Shown here piece after piece: positions 17,624 to 27,996 of a stretch of 64,000 nt of DNA. The stretch is from assembly GCF_001270965.1 (NCBI RefSeq), contig NZ_LGIA01000150.1:1-64000 (forward strand), written 5' to 3'. The DNA is from Sunxiuqinia dokdonensis. Lineage in GTDB: Bacteria > Bacteroidota > Bacteroidia > Bacteroidales > Prolixibacteraceae. Position numbers and translations under genes: made by a program. Positions within the stretch are counted from its first letter, which is position 1. Each line of letters opens with the position of its first letter. The notes below the pieces were generated by a model. That model was given only the letters and a program-made list of their open reading frames with translations. It had not been told where the DNA came from and made no database searches.

Positions 17624-19381
17624 ATGAAAAGAGTAAATTTAGGTGGACACAGGTCCTTAAAAAGAAGGCCAGTTGGTTTGTTGTTCGTTTTTATGAGTCT
17701 GGTCACCCTTGCAGGATTTAGTCAAAATAAAAATGTGCCTGTGTTTACCCAAGCTGTTTATCAAGGCGACGATCAGGTATATAAAGACAATCCATTGAAG
17801 GCCGATGAGTTTTACAACCCCATTTTGCAAGGTTGTTATCCCGATCCGGCTATCACGCGAAAAGGCGATGATTATTTTTTGGTGAGCTCGTCGTTTGCCA
17901 TGTTTCCGGGCGTACCAATCTTTCATTCTAACGATTTGGTAAACTGGAAACAAGTTGGGCATGTGCTCGAACGCACTTCACAGTTGAAAGTCCACGACAC
18001 GGGTATCAGCGCCGGGGTTTATGCGCCAGCCATCAAATACAACCCCTTAAACGACACGTTCTACATGATTACCACGCAGTTTGCCGGTGATTTTGGGAAT
18101 ATTGTGGTGAAGACCAAAGATCCTTTTCAAGGGTGGAGCGATCCGATCAAATTGAAATTCAACGGCATCGATCCGTCGATGTTTTTTGATGAAGATGGAA
18201 AAGCTTATGTGGTGCATAACGATGCGCCCGACCAGGGAAAAGAGCTGTACAACGGACACCGGGTGATTAAAATTTGGGACTATGATTTGGAAAATGACCA
18301 GGTGATTGCCGGAACCGACAAAATTATTGTCGATGGCGGAGTTGACCTGTCCAAAAAACCCATCTGGATTGAAGCTCCTCATATTTACAAGAAGAATGGC
18401 AAATACTATTTGATGTGTGCCGAAGGAGGAACCGGAGGCTGGCATAGCGAGGTGATTTTTAGTAGCGACAATCCCCGGGGACCGTATAAACCCGCGCCTA
18501 GCAATCCGATTCTGACCCAGCGCCACTTCCCCAGAGACCGCGCCAATAAAGTTGATTGGGCTGGTCATGCCGATATTGTAGAAGGTCCCGATGGAAAATA
18601 TTACGGCGTATTCCTGGCCATTCGGCCCAATGAAGACGACATGGTGAATACCGGCCGTGAAACCTTTATTCTGCCTGTCGATTGGTCGGGCGAATTTCCA
18701 GTGTTCGAAAACGGCTTGGTTCCTATGGAGCCTAAACTGAAAATGCCTGAGGGGGTGGAAAACAAAACCGGGCAAGCCGGTTTCTTTCCCAACGGCAACT
18801 TCACCTTCACCGAAAATTTCGATTCTGAAAAACTCGATTATCGCTGGATCGGCTTACGCGGGCCCCGCGAAGATTTTATGACGATAACAAAAAAAGGCTT
18901 GCAAATCAAACCTTTCCCGGTGAATATCAAAGAGGTGAAGCCGACTTCGACCTTGTTCCACCGTCAACAACATAAAATCTTTTCGTTTGAAACGACACTG
19001 GATTACAAACCAGCTTCGGAAAAGGATTTGGCCGGTATTGTGACGCTTCAAAACGAGCATTCGAACTATGTTTTTGGAATCACCAAAAAAGGGGACGAAT
19101 ACTATTTGTTGTTGGAACGTAATGAAAAGCCACGAAGAAGCCGGCAGGTGGAATCGAAAATTGTTGCCAGCACCGTGATCGACATCAAAAATCCGGTTCA
19201 TTTAAAAGTTCAGGCCAATGGCAACGACTATGAATTTAGCTATTCAACCAACGGAACCGATTTTGTAAATTTGGGTGGTACCGTTTCCGGAGATATCCTT
19301 TCAACCAATGTGGCTGGCGGTTTTACCGGTTGTTTGCTGGGCTTGTACGCAACATCGGCCAACGATGCAATTCCTGAATAA
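17624..19381 (+). CDS. Secreted GH43 beta-xylosidase/alpha-arabinofuranosidase
   Basis: Removes xylose or arabinofuranose from xylo-oligosaccharides. 585 residues: signal peptide (about 1-33), GH43 five-bladed propeller (about 60-385), C-terminal beta-xylosidase-type concanavalin-like domain (about 395-585). The GH43 triad is visible: base Asp74 (CYPDPAI), pKa-modulating Asp183 (GIDPS) and acid Glu250 (IWIEAPHIYK). A paralogue of identical length lies at 32721, but that one is a lipoprotein. First gene after operator-promoter 1; GH67 and GH43/GH8 follow on the same strand. Exact specificity (xylose against arabinose) cannot be read off. Confidence 0.9.
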   Translation: MKRVNLGGHRSLKRRPVGLLFVFMSLVTLAGFSQNKNVPVFTQAVYQGDDQVYKDNPLKADEFYNPILQGCYPDPAITRKGDDYFLVSSSFAMFPGVPIFHSNDLVNWKQVGHVLERTSQLKVHDTGISAGVYAPAIKYNPLNDTFYMITTQFAGDFGNIVVKTKDPFQGWSDPIKLKFNGIDPSMFFDEDGKAYVVHNDAPDQGKELYNGHRVIKIWDYDLENDQVIAGTDKIIVDGGVDLSKKPIWIEAPHIYKKNGKYYLMCAEGGTGGWHSEVIFSSDNPRGPYKPAPSNPILTQRHFPRDRANKVDWAGHADIVEGPDGKYYGVFLAIRPNEDDMVNTGRETFILPVDWSGEFPVFENGLVPMEPKLKMPEGVENKTGQAGFFPNGNFTFTENFDSEKLDYRWIGLRGPREDFMTITKKGLQIKPFPVNIKEVKPTSTLFHRQQHKIFSFETTLDYKPASEKDLAGIVTLQNEHSNYVFGITKKGDEYYLLLERNEKPRRSRQVESKIVASTVIDIKNPVHLKVQANGNDYEFSYSTNGTDFVNLGGTVSGDILSTNVAGGFTGCLLGLYATSANDAIPE

Positions 19382-19518
19382 GTTGTATGGCGTTGGATTC
19401 AGTATTTTTCATCATGGCGAATCCCCACAAATCCATTCATCCTGATAGCCATAGGTGGAGAACTGAATCAGATTTTATTGATTCAATTTTTTAGGAAGAC
19501 GACCAAAAACTGAAAGCT

Positions 19519-21597
19519 ATGAAAACCATTTTGAGTTTCGTTATCTTGTTTTTTCTTGCGCTTGGCTTAAATGCCGATAATGGTCACCAGCTTTGGCTTC
19601 GGTCAAAAAGCAGCGTGCCGGTACAGGTGATTTGCAAAAAAAGTTCGGAAACCCTCGCCATCGCCAAACAAGAGTTACAGCAGGCTTGGCAGGGTGAAGC
19701 CGGACAAACAGTTAGGCTGGAGCTGATTCGCGACAAACAGATTGCAGGTGACGGTTTCAGGCTTTCAGCCGAAGGCATTCAGGCCACTACCGAATCGGGA
19801 ATTTTATACGGGGTGTACGAACTGTTGCGACGCCAGCAAACCGGGAAGAAAATCGGGGAAGAGCTGGTCAATCCCACTTGGGAACACCGGCTACTGAACC
19901 ATTGGGACAATCTGGATGGAACAGTTGAGCGTGGTTATGCCGGCCTTTCCATTTTTTGGCGTGCAGGAAATGACTCGCTTGCCGTGACCGAAGAAGATCT
20001 GAAATTGTGGGAAGAATACGCACGCGCCAACGCGTCCATTGGTATCAACGGCTCTGTTTTGAATAACGTAAACGCTTCACCCAAAATATTGTCTGCGGCA
20101 TATCTGAGCCGGGTCAAAGCCATTGCCGATGTGCTGCGTCCCTATGGCATCAAAGCTTACTTATCCATCAACTTTGCGTCGTCCATGGTTATTGGGGGGC
20201 TGTCAACTGCCGATCCGCTGAATGCGGAAGTGGTTGACTGGTGGAAAGCCAAGGCGAAGGAGATTTATACATTGATTCCCGATTTTGGTGGTTTTTTGGT
20301 GAAGGCCAACAGCGAAGGACAGCCGGGGCCGCAGGATTTTGGGCGCAATCATGTTGACGGTGCCAATCTGTTGGCCGACGCACTGAAACCGCATGGCGGA
20401 TTGGTAATGTGGCGTGCATTTGTGTACAACCCATCCGACGAGGACCGCGCCAAACAAGCTTATAACGAGTTTATGCCTTTTGACGGGCAGTTTCGCGACA
20501 ACGTCATTATTCAGGTGAAAAACGGGCCGATTGATTTTCAGCCTCGTGAACCTTTCAGCCCGCTGTTTGGTGCAATGAAACAAACGTCGGTTATGGCCGA
20601 ACTTCAAGTGACACAAGAATATCTTGGGCATTCGGTTCACCTGGTTTTTCTGGCCCCCATGTGGGAGGAATTTCTGCACAGCGAAACCTGGCAGGAAGGC
20701 GAAGGAAGCACTGTTGCCCGAACGACTGACGGGAGTTTGTTTGAACAGAAACACACGGCCATCGCCGGCGTAGCCAACATTGGGCTGGATGATAACTGGT
20801 GTGGGCACGATTTTGCCCAGGCCAACTGGTATGCGTTTGGCCGGCAGGCGTGGGACAGCTCGCTATCGAGCGAACAAATTGCCGATGAATGGTTAAAGCT
20901 GACATTCAACCAGCCGGCGCCAGAAGAAATGGATGCGGAAACCGTTCTGCCCATGGAGTGGGATCTGAATTTTCTAAAGCCGGTGAAACAGATGATGCTT
21001 AACAGTCACGAAGCCGCCGTTGATTATATGATGCCATTGGGCTTGCATCATATTTTTGCGGCACACCATCATTATGGGCCGGGCCCTTGGTGGGCGCCCA
21101 AAGGTATGCGCAAAGACTGGACGCCACCTTATTATCATCAGGCCGATACTGAAGGAATTGGCTTTGACCGAACCGCGAGTGGAAGTGATGCGGTAAGCCA
21201 GTATCATGAACCGCTGAAGGCCCATTTTAGCAATCCCGAAACTTGTCCGGAAGCGCTTCTTTTATGGTTTCATCACCTTCCGTGGGATTATCAAATGAAA
21301 AACGGACGGACGCTATGGGATGAGCTTTGTTACCGCTACGATCATGGGGTTCAACAAGTGCGGCAGTTTCAGAAAATTTGGGACCAGGCGGAACGTTATG
21401 TTGATCCAGAGATTTTTGGCAGGGTTCAGCATAAACTGCGCGAGCAAAGCCTGAATGCGGTGGAGTGGAAAGACGCTTGCCTGCTCTATTTTCAGCAGTT
21501 TAGCCAGCGAGCGATTCCGTATGACCTGGAACGTCCATTGAATAATCTGGATGATTTAATTGAAAAAGACGAACGCACCATTCGTGCTTATGAGTAG
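19519..21597 (+). CDS. GH67 alpha-glucuronidase
   Basis: Releases (4-O-methyl)glucuronic acid from the non-reducing terminal xylose of short xylo-oligosaccharides. 692 residues, normal for GH67, with a signal peptide (about 1-19), so probably periplasmic. The candidate acid Glu266 lies in VKANSEGQPGPQDFGR. The paired bases are Asp339 (NGPIDFQPREP) and Glu367 (ELQVTQEYLG), with the same 28-residue spacing as in characterised GH67 enzymes. It complements GH115 in this locus, which acts on internal side chains. The 137-base gap to GH43 has no terminator, so co-transcription is likely. Confidence 0.96.
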   Translation: MKTILSFVILFFLALGLNADNGHQLWLRSKSSVPVQVICKKSSETLAIAKQELQQAWQGEAGQTVRLELIRDKQIAGDGFRLSAEGIQATTESGILYGVYELLRRQQTGKKIGEELVNPTWEHRLLNHWDNLDGTVERGYAGLSIFWRAGNDSLAVTEEDLKLWEEYARANASIGINGSVLNNVNASPKILSAAYLSRVKAIADVLRPYGIKAYLSINFASSMVIGGLSTADPLNAEVVDWWKAKAKEIYTLIPDFGGFLVKANSEGQPGPQDFGRNHVDGANLLADALKPHGGLVMWRAFVYNPSDEDRAKQAYNEFMPFDGQFRDNVIIQVKNGPIDFQPREPFSPLFGAMKQTSVMAELQVTQEYLGHSVHLVFLAPMWEEFLHSETWQEGEGSTVARTTDGSLFEQKHTAIAGVANIGLDDNWCGHDFAQANWYAFGRQAWDSSLSSEQIADEWLKLTFNQPAPEEMDAETVLPMEWDLNFLKPVKQMMLNSHEAAVDYMMPLGLHHIFAAHHHYGPGPWWAPKGMRKDWTPPYYHQADTEGIGFDRTASGSDAVSQYHEPLKAHFSNPETCPEALLLWFHHLPWDYQMKNGRTLWDELCYRYDHGVQQVRQFQKIWDQAERYVDPEIFGRVQHKLREQSLNAVEWKDACLLYFQQFSQRAIPYDLERPLNNLDDLIEKDERTIRAYE

Positions 21598-21703
21598 GAG
21601 GCAGGTCTTATTCAGTAAAAAATAAGATACGACGGCTATAAAGAATGACAGCCTTTTTGTGGAGTAGTCCTTCCATCTAAGTAAAACGATCAAACCCAAT
21701 AAA

Positions 21704-24241
21704 ATGAAACATACCTATTCACCACTGCTAACACTAATTGTCTTAATTATGATCTCGGGTGCCGCAGCTTTTGGCCAGAACCCATTTATTCGCAACCAGT
21801 TTACAGCCGATCCGTCAGCACGGGTTTTTAACGGCAAAGTGTATGTTTTTCCCTCGCACGATATTCCTGCTCCCGAGGGTAAAAATCTTCGAAAAGACTG
21901 GTTCTGTATGGAAGATTACCATGTGTTTTCGTCGGAGAATTTGACGGATTGGACTGATCATGGCATGATCGTCAGCCAGTATGATGCTCCCTGGATCGAC
22001 TCCACATCGTACAGCATGTGGGCGCCGGACTGTATTGAGCGCAACGGCAAGTATTATTTTTACTTTCCGTCCAACACCAATGAAGTGGACGAAAACGGGC
22101 GAAAAGGTTTTGGAATTGGTGTGGCGGTGGCCGACAAGCCCGAAGGGCCGTATGTCACCCAAAAGGAAAACATTAAAGGGATCAAAGGAATCGATCCGAA
22201 CGTGCTGATTGACAAAGACGGACAAGCATACATTTATTGGTCACACGGTCATATTTTTGTCGCCAAATTGAAAGAAAACATGCTGGAGCTGGATTCGGAA
22301 CCGATGATTATTCCCAATCTTCCCGAAAAAGGATTGAAAGAAGGGCCTTGGGTTTTCGAGCGAAACGGCCTGTATTATCTGACTTTTCCGCATGTTGAAA
22401 ACAAAACGGAGCGGCTGGAATATGCGATTGGCGACAATCCGATGGGGCCATTTAAAATGACCGGCGTGATTATGGACGAGTCGCCAACCGGTTGTTGGAC
22501 CAACCATCATTCTATTCTGGAATATAAAAATCAGTGGTACCTGTTTTATCATCACAATGATTACTCACCAACTTTTGATAAAAATCGTTCCGTTCGGGTC
22601 GACAGCTTGTTTTTTAATGCCGACGGCACCATTCATAAAGTTGTTCCGAGCCTGCGCGGTGTTGGACTGACAAAAGCGACAAACAACATTGAAATCGATC
22701 GTTATAGTGCCATCAGCAACGCCGGAGCAAGAATCGATTTTCTGGATGCCGCCAATCCTTTCAAGGGTTGGAAAACCATTTTCGAAAGCAAAGACGCTTG
22801 GATTCAGTACGATGCGGTTAGGTTTGGCGATAAGCCGCTGAATTCAATTCATATCAAGGCGCTGGCCAATCAAGGTGGCACGTTGCAAATTTGTCTGAAT
22901 CATGCGGGCGGACCAATTGTAGCAGAAGTGAGTATTCCTGAAAGTCCTGAATGGAAAGTCATTCGATCGCCCATTTTAAGACAATTGTCCGGAGTTCACA
23001 ACCTGGTGGTTGTCAATAAGGATGATCGCCCGGTTGAGGTCGACTGGATCCGGTTTGAAAACCAAACCGGCGCATATTACTCCGGCCAATATCCCAATCT
23101 TTTCCTGAAGGCCGGCTACAGCCAGCAGGAAGTCGATGCAAAACTGGCCAAAGCCTATCATGATCTTTTTGAAGGGCCCAACCGGGTGTATTTTGAGGTG
23201 GGCGACTCAATGGCTTACGTATCGGATTTGAAGAATCATGATGCCCGGTCCGAAGGACTTTCCTATGGCATGATGGTGGCTGTTCAGTTGGACAAGAAGG
23301 AGGTTTTTGACCGGATTTGGCGATGGACAAAACACTACACCCAGCAACAGGGAGGCCCGCGCGATAGCTATTTTGCCTGGAGCATCAACCCCGAGACAAT
23401 GGTTAAAAACTCAGAAGGTTCGGCTTCGGATGGCGAGCTGTTTTTTGTGACTACACTTTTGTTTGCTTCGAACCGCTGGAGAAATGACACGGGCATTGAT
23501 TATTATGCCGAAGCCCGTAGAATTCTGGATGCCATGTGGGCAAAAGATGGCACTGGCGGAATCCACCACGTGATCAACTTGGAACACAAACAAATCAGTT
23601 TTGTGCCCGAGGGCGGCGGATACGAGTGGACAGATCCGTCATATCATGTTCCGGCATTTTTGGAGTTTTGGGCCGACTTTGCCAACGATGGTCACGAGCA
23701 GTTTTACCGGGATTGTGCCGATACTTCGCGCGTGTTTTTACACCGAGCCTGCCACCCGGAAACCGGCTTAAATTACGATTACGCCAATTTTGACGGGACC
23801 GCGCATCCGACACGCTGGATGCCCGCCGGATTCCGTTACGATTCGTGGCGTGTTCCCTTGAATATTGCCATGGACTACGTGTGGTTTGGCAAAGACAAAG
23901 CATGGCAGGAAGATTATGCAGCGCGGTTTCAGGGATTTTTGCGTTCGCAAGGCATCAACGAATTTGTTGATCAATACAACCCCGATGGCACGACGCCCGA
24001 GTTTATTCTGCAAGCCGGAGGATTCCAAAAATTGCGGCATTCACTGGGACTGATTTCAACAGCTGCAACGGTTTCACTCATCGATGAGGTGGATCCGGAC
24101 TATGATTTTGTGCATAAACTTTGGAACGAAAAACTGGAACCATACGAAGACGGCTACTTCGATCCGTATTTTGATGGACTCATGTACCTGTTTAGTTTGA
24201 TGCAACTAAGCGGAAACTATCAGGCAATTCTTCCGGAATAG
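21704..24241 (+). CDS. GH43-CBM6-GH8 fusion enzyme
   Basis: 845 residues: signal peptide (1-24); GH43 propeller (about 26-325) with Asp36, Asp164 and Glu213 as triad; a CBM6-like beta-sandwich (about 330-452, ending in VEVDWIRFE); then a complete GH8 domain (about 460-845). The GH8 part resembles reducing-end xylose-releasing exo-oligoxylanases: GPNRVYFEVGDSMAYVSDLKN, acid Glu517 in RSEGLSYGM and base Asp713 in FRYDSWR. One chain would thus trim oligosaccharides from both ends. The GH43 part is similar in motifs to the cytoplasmic GH43 at 62499. The reading frame is continuous, so the fusion is not a frameshift artefact. Confidence 0.9.
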   Translation: MKHTYSPLLTLIVLIMISGAAAFGQNPFIRNQFTADPSARVFNGKVYVFPSHDIPAPEGKNLRKDWFCMEDYHVFSSENLTDWTDHGMIVSQYDAPWIDSTSYSMWAPDCIERNGKYYFYFPSNTNEVDENGRKGFGIGVAVADKPEGPYVTQKENIKGIKGIDPNVLIDKDGQAYIYWSHGHIFVAKLKENMLELDSEPMIIPNLPEKGLKEGPWVFERNGLYYLTFPHVENKTERLEYAIGDNPMGPFKMTGVIMDESPTGCWTNHHSILEYKNQWYLFYHHNDYSPTFDKNRSVRVDSLFFNADGTIHKVVPSLRGVGLTKATNNIEIDRYSAISNAGARIDFLDAANPFKGWKTIFESKDAWIQYDAVRFGDKPLNSIHIKALANQGGTLQICLNHAGGPIVAEVSIPESPEWKVIRSPILRQLSGVHNLVVVNKDDRPVEVDWIRFENQTGAYYSGQYPNLFLKAGYSQQEVDAKLAKAYHDLFEGPNRVYFEVGDSMAYVSDLKNHDARSEGLSYGMMVAVQLDKKEVFDRIWRWTKHYTQQQGGPRDSYFAWSINPETMVKNSEGSASDGELFFVTTLLFASNRWRNDTGIDYYAEARRILDAMWAKDGTGGIHHVINLEHKQISFVPEGGGYEWTDPSYHVPAFLEFWADFANDGHEQFYRDCADTSRVFLHRACHPETGLNYDYANFDGTAHPTRWMPAGFRYDSWRVPLNIAMDYVWFGKDKAWQEDYAARFQGFLRSQGINEFVDQYNPDGTTPEFILQAGGFQKLRHSLGLISTAATVSLIDEVDPDYDFVHKLWNEKLEPYEDGYFDPYFDGLMYLFSLMQLSGNYQAILPE

Positions 24242-24311
24242 CCAGTCTTCAAGCTGTGGTCAGTCGATTTTTGCAGGCTAACTTGCTTTTTGTGAGCGGT
24301 TAAATCTTGCG

Positions 24312-24376
24312 TGTCTAAATTTAAAACTCATTTATCCATTATCGAACAGCAGTTTAGCTTGGAGGACTTATCATTG
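24312..24376 (+). promoter_or_regulatory. Predicted HTCS operator-promoter 2 (GH5-GH43 gene)
   Basis: Half-sites TGTCTAAA at 24312 and TATCCATT at 24333 (21 bp apart), with TATCATTG (one mismatch to TAnnTTTG) starting at 24369, 36 bp after the second. It lies 41 bases before the start codon of the GH5-GH43 gene. Confidence 0.6.
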
Positions 24377-24417
24377 TTAGGTAGAATTTTGTATTGAACC
24401 TGATTTTAACCTGACTT

Positions 24418-27400
24418 ATGAAAAAACGACTACCCGGACTGTTGTTCCTGTTCACCTTCCTGTCATGTATTACGAATGTTCAAGCCTGGGAAGGCATGCC
24501 AACGCCCAAATTACATGTTGAAGGCCGCTACCTGAAAGACCCGCACGGGAATACTGTTAACTTACATGGTTTTGCACAAACCTACAGTCCATGGTTCAAT
24601 GAGCGGGGCACCAAATGGTCCAATTATGATGTGAATGGCTGTTTGGCCTACAACCAGGGATTAATTGATGATATCCTGGATGTGGGCTGGAAGATGAACT
24701 TTGTGCGCTTGCACATGGATCCGTATTGGAGCAATACCCCAGGCTGTACGCCCGATGGACACGAGCTTCCGAACTGTTTCAGTGAAACCAGGTTTAAAAA
24801 ATACCTGGATGAAGTTTTTATCCCGATGGCGGAATATGCCATATCGAAAGGGTTGTATGTTATTATGCGCCCGCCGGGGGTTTCACCCGAAGTCATTGGA
24901 GTGGAAGATGATTACAACTATGCGCAGTACCTGATGACGGTTTGGGACATTGTGTCTAAGCATCCTAAAATACGGAACAGCGATGAAATCATGCTTGAGC
25001 TGGCCAATGAGCCGGTTCGGATTCGCCTGGCCGATGGAACTGAAGGTTCTAATGCCCAGGCGCACTTTGATGTGCTGAAGGAGATTTTCCAACCCATCGT
25101 CAATAAAATACGCGAAAATGGCTTTCACAATGTGCTCTGGATTCCGGGTTCGGGCTACCAATCGCAATACAAAGGTTTTGCGCTTAATCCCATAGAAGGC
25201 GAAAATATCGGCTATGCCGTACATGTCTATCCTGGCTGGTTTGGCAGTGCCGATGGCTATGAGGTGTTTAAGCAAGAGTGGGACCAGCAAGTTAAACCTG
25301 TCGCTGATTTTGCGCCCATAGTGATTACAGAAATGGATTGGGCTGATGAAAAATACGAGAGTTCGTGGGGAAAAGGCCACACCGGAACTGCCGGGGGCGA
25401 CGGTTTTGGGGCCAATTTCAAAAAGATTATGGACGACACGGGCAATGTGAGCTGGCTTCTTTTTACAAGTCCTGATTTGCTCGCACAGTTTACAGGAGAA
25501 CCACCGGCCGAGGGCGAACCTTATACTTTCCTGAACGATCCCGAAGCTTGTCCGTGGCCCGTCTATCATTGGTATCAGGAGTATGCGAATGAGGCCTATC
25601 CGCGGCCCGATTTCGAATACCGCTCACACAGCGACAATGGCGACGGAACCTACACCAATCCCTTGATTTTTGCCGACTTTCCCGATCCCGATGTCATTCG
25701 GGTGGGCGATGTGTATTACATGGTTTCTACCACCATGCACATCTTTCCCGGGGCCACGCTCCTGAAATCGTACGACCTGGTGAACTGGGAATACTGCAGC
25801 AACCCACTGGAAAAGATTGAATCGTCGGCTTGTTTCAACCTGGATGGTTGCGACCGGTATGGCCACGGACAGTGGGCAACCAGCCTGAAATACAACGATG
25901 GTAAGTATTATCTGCTCTTTACTACTTTGGAAGAAGGTAGCTACCTGCTGACAGCCACTGACACGGAAGGGCCTTGGGAATTACAAAAGCTGGCCGGCAC
26001 CTTTTACGATCCGGGCCTGTTTTTCGACGAGGATGGTAAAACTTATGTCGCTTACGGTATCAACACGCTGAAAATTGCTGAGTTGGATGAGAATTTTTCC
26101 GTTGTACCCGGCTCCGATAAGGAAGTTTACACCTACACCGTCAAAGAAGGTTTGGAAGGCAGCCATTTGTACAAGATTAACGGCTACTACTACATTTATG
26201 CAACCTACGGTGGATGGCCGGCTTATCAGGTGGCTTTGCGTTCAACCAATATTTACGGGCCATACGAAGAAAAGCTATTGCTGGATGATGATAATATTCA
26301 CCAAGGAGCCTTGGTGGAAACCCAAACCGGTGAATGGTGGACGGTTTTGTTTTACGACAAAGGTGCTTTTGGCCGCCTGCCCAATCTTCAGCCTGTAAGC
26401 TGGGTGGATAACTGGCCGGAGATTGGTGTTGACGGGAAAGGTGTTACGACCTATACCAAGCCCAATGTTGGCCGCGAGTACCCGGTGAAAGTTCTGCCAA
26501 CCAACGACAATTTCAGGAACTTCAAACCGGGCATGCAATGGGGATGGAACCACAATCCTGATAATACAAAATGGTCGTTAACCGAGCGCCCGGATTACTT
26601 GCGGCTAAAAACCGTGAGCGTGGTCAGTGATTTAACCGAAGCCCGGAATACGCTGACCCAACGGATTTTTGGCTACCCTTCCGATTTGGACAATTCGTTT
26701 GGAACCATCAAAATGAATCTTGAAAACATGCAGGAGGGCGATGTGGCCGGGTTGGCTGTTTTTCAGGATCCGTATGCCTATATTGGGGTTAAAGTGATTG
26801 ACGGACAGAAAACCTTGGTCATGATGAATGATGGCACAATGATTACCGGAGAAACAATTGAAGAACCGGACCTCTATCTGCGTGCTGTGGCCAATTACAA
26901 CACCAGCAAGGCCGGTTTCTTTTTCAGCCTGGATAATGAAACCTTCACCAAATTCGGAACGGACCTGGATATGAAATTCGATCTTTCAGTATTTACCGGA
27001 AACAAGTTTTGCATCTTCAACTTTGCAACGGTTGAAATCGGCGGTTATGTTGATGTTGACTGGTTTTCAACCGAAGAGTTCTTTTCGGAAGACAAGTTTT
27101 ATGATGATTCTTTTGAAGGATACAGCGAAGAATCGCTGACTTTAACAGATTTGATTGTTGAAGGCGGCGATGTGGAGTTGTTGACGGGCGGAACCACCAG
27201 TTTGTCGGTTAAAGCTGTTTATGCCGATGGACGCACTGAAGATGTTGCTATTGGCGCGACCTACGATAACCCCAATCCCGAAATCATTCAAATTGTAAAC
27301 GGAAATATTATTGCTGATGCCGACGGTGAAGTCACTGTTATCGTTACGTACCAGGGCGGACTGGGGAACCCGGTTTCGCGCCAGTTTACGGTTACTTCGT

Positions 27401-27996
27401 CGACCTTCCCGCTAACGAACGGTTTGTTTAACCCTTCGATTTATGCCAGCGGTACTTTCGATGAAAACACCAAAACAATGATCACTGGACAATATGGCTT
27501 TGGCGGGTGGAAATACGATGCCGGAATTAATCTGTCAGATTACAAATACTTGGTCGTCAGACTGGCAAAAACAGCCACTTGTTCGCCTTCGTTCCGCTTG
27601 TTCGATAGCAATAGTTACTGGGATGGAGCTGCCGAGTATGATTTTGGAAACAGTACTGAAATGATTGTGCCTCTTTACAATATGCCCAAAAAAGATACCG
27701 GCATCAAACTGGATCCTTCGCATATTTATATTATAGGATTCTGGACGCTTGGTGGCTGTCCGGTTGAAATTGACGAAATATTTCTGACCAATACCATCGA
27801 CGAAGGTACCATACCGACAGATGTCACAGAAATCCCGATTCGGAACAACGATGAAACAGAGCTGGTCGATGTTTATTCTGTTTGGGGCGTGAAAGTTCGG
27901 TCCGGGGTTTTCCGACGCGATGCAACCAAAGGCTTACCAGCTGGCGTTTATGTTGTAGGACACGAAAAAGTAGTTGAAACCGGGACCGGATATTAA
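24418..27996 (+). CDS. GH5-GH43 fusion with Big-like domain and C-terminal sorting-like tail
   Basis: 1192 residues. Signal peptide (1-23). GH5 barrel (about 24-390) with acid Glu198 (LANEP) and nucleophile Glu305 (VITEMDW). GH43 (about 405-680) with Asp423 (DFPDPDV), Asp531 and Glu580 (LEGSHLYK), followed by a concanavalin-like domain (about 690-890). Then a bacterial Ig-like (Big_2) segment (about 905-993) and a beta-rich domain of unknown family (about 998-1125). The end (about 1145-1185, DVYSVWGVKVRSG then GLPAGVYVV) resembles Bacteroidota C-terminal surface/sorting domains. Probably an exported or surface endo-acting enzyme plus side-chain remover. Own predicted operator-promoter. Confidence 0.88.
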   Translation: MKKRLPGLLFLFTFLSCITNVQAWEGMPTPKLHVEGRYLKDPHGNTVNLHGFAQTYSPWFNERGTKWSNYDVNGCLAYNQGLIDDILDVGWKMNFVRLHMDPYWSNTPGCTPDGHELPNCFSETRFKKYLDEVFIPMAEYAISKGLYVIMRPPGVSPEVIGVEDDYNYAQYLMTVWDIVSKHPKIRNSDEIMLELANEPVRIRLADGTEGSNAQAHFDVLKEIFQPIVNKIRENGFHNVLWIPGSGYQSQYKGFALNPIEGENIGYAVHVYPGWFGSADGYEVFKQEWDQQVKPVADFAPIVITEMDWADEKYESSWGKGHTGTAGGDGFGANFKKIMDDTGNVSWLLFTSPDLLAQFTGEPPAEGEPYTFLNDPEACPWPVYHWYQEYANEAYPRPDFEYRSHSDNGDGTYTNPLIFADFPDPDVIRVGDVYYMVSTTMHIFPGATLLKSYDLVNWEYCSNPLEKIESSACFNLDGCDRYGHGQWATSLKYNDGKYYLLFTTLEEGSYLLTATDTEGPWELQKLAGTFYDPGLFFDEDGKTYVAYGINTLKIAELDENFSVVPGSDKEVYTYTVKEGLEGSHLYKINGYYYIYATYGGWPAYQVALRSTNIYGPYEEKLLLDDDNIHQGALVETQTGEWWTVLFYDKGAFGRLPNLQPVSWVDNWPEIGVDGKGVTTYTKPNVGREYPVKVLPTNDNFRNFKPGMQWGWNHNPDNTKWSLTERPDYLRLKTVSVVSDLTEARNTLTQRIFGYPSDLDNSFGTIKMNLENMQEGDVAGLAVFQDPYAYIGVKVIDGQKTLVMMNDGTMITGETIEEPDLYLRAVANYNTSKAGFFFSLDNETFTKFGTDLDMKFDLSVFTGNKFCIFNFATVEIGGYVDVDWFSTEEFFSEDKFYDDSFEGYSEESLTLTDLIVEGGDVELLTGGTTSLSVKAVYADGRTEDVAIGATYDNPNPEIIQIVNGNIIADADGEVTVIVTYQGGLGNPVSRQFTVTSSTFPLTNGLFNPSIYASGTFDENTKTMITGQYGFGGWKYDAGINLSDYKYLVVRLAKTATCSPSFRLFDSNSYWDGAAEYDFGNSTEMIVPLYNMPKKDTGIKLDPSHIYIIGFWTLGGCPVEIDEIFLTNTIDEGTIPTDVTEIPIRNNDETELVDVYSVWGVKVRSGVFRRDATKGLPAGVYVVGHEKVVETGTGY

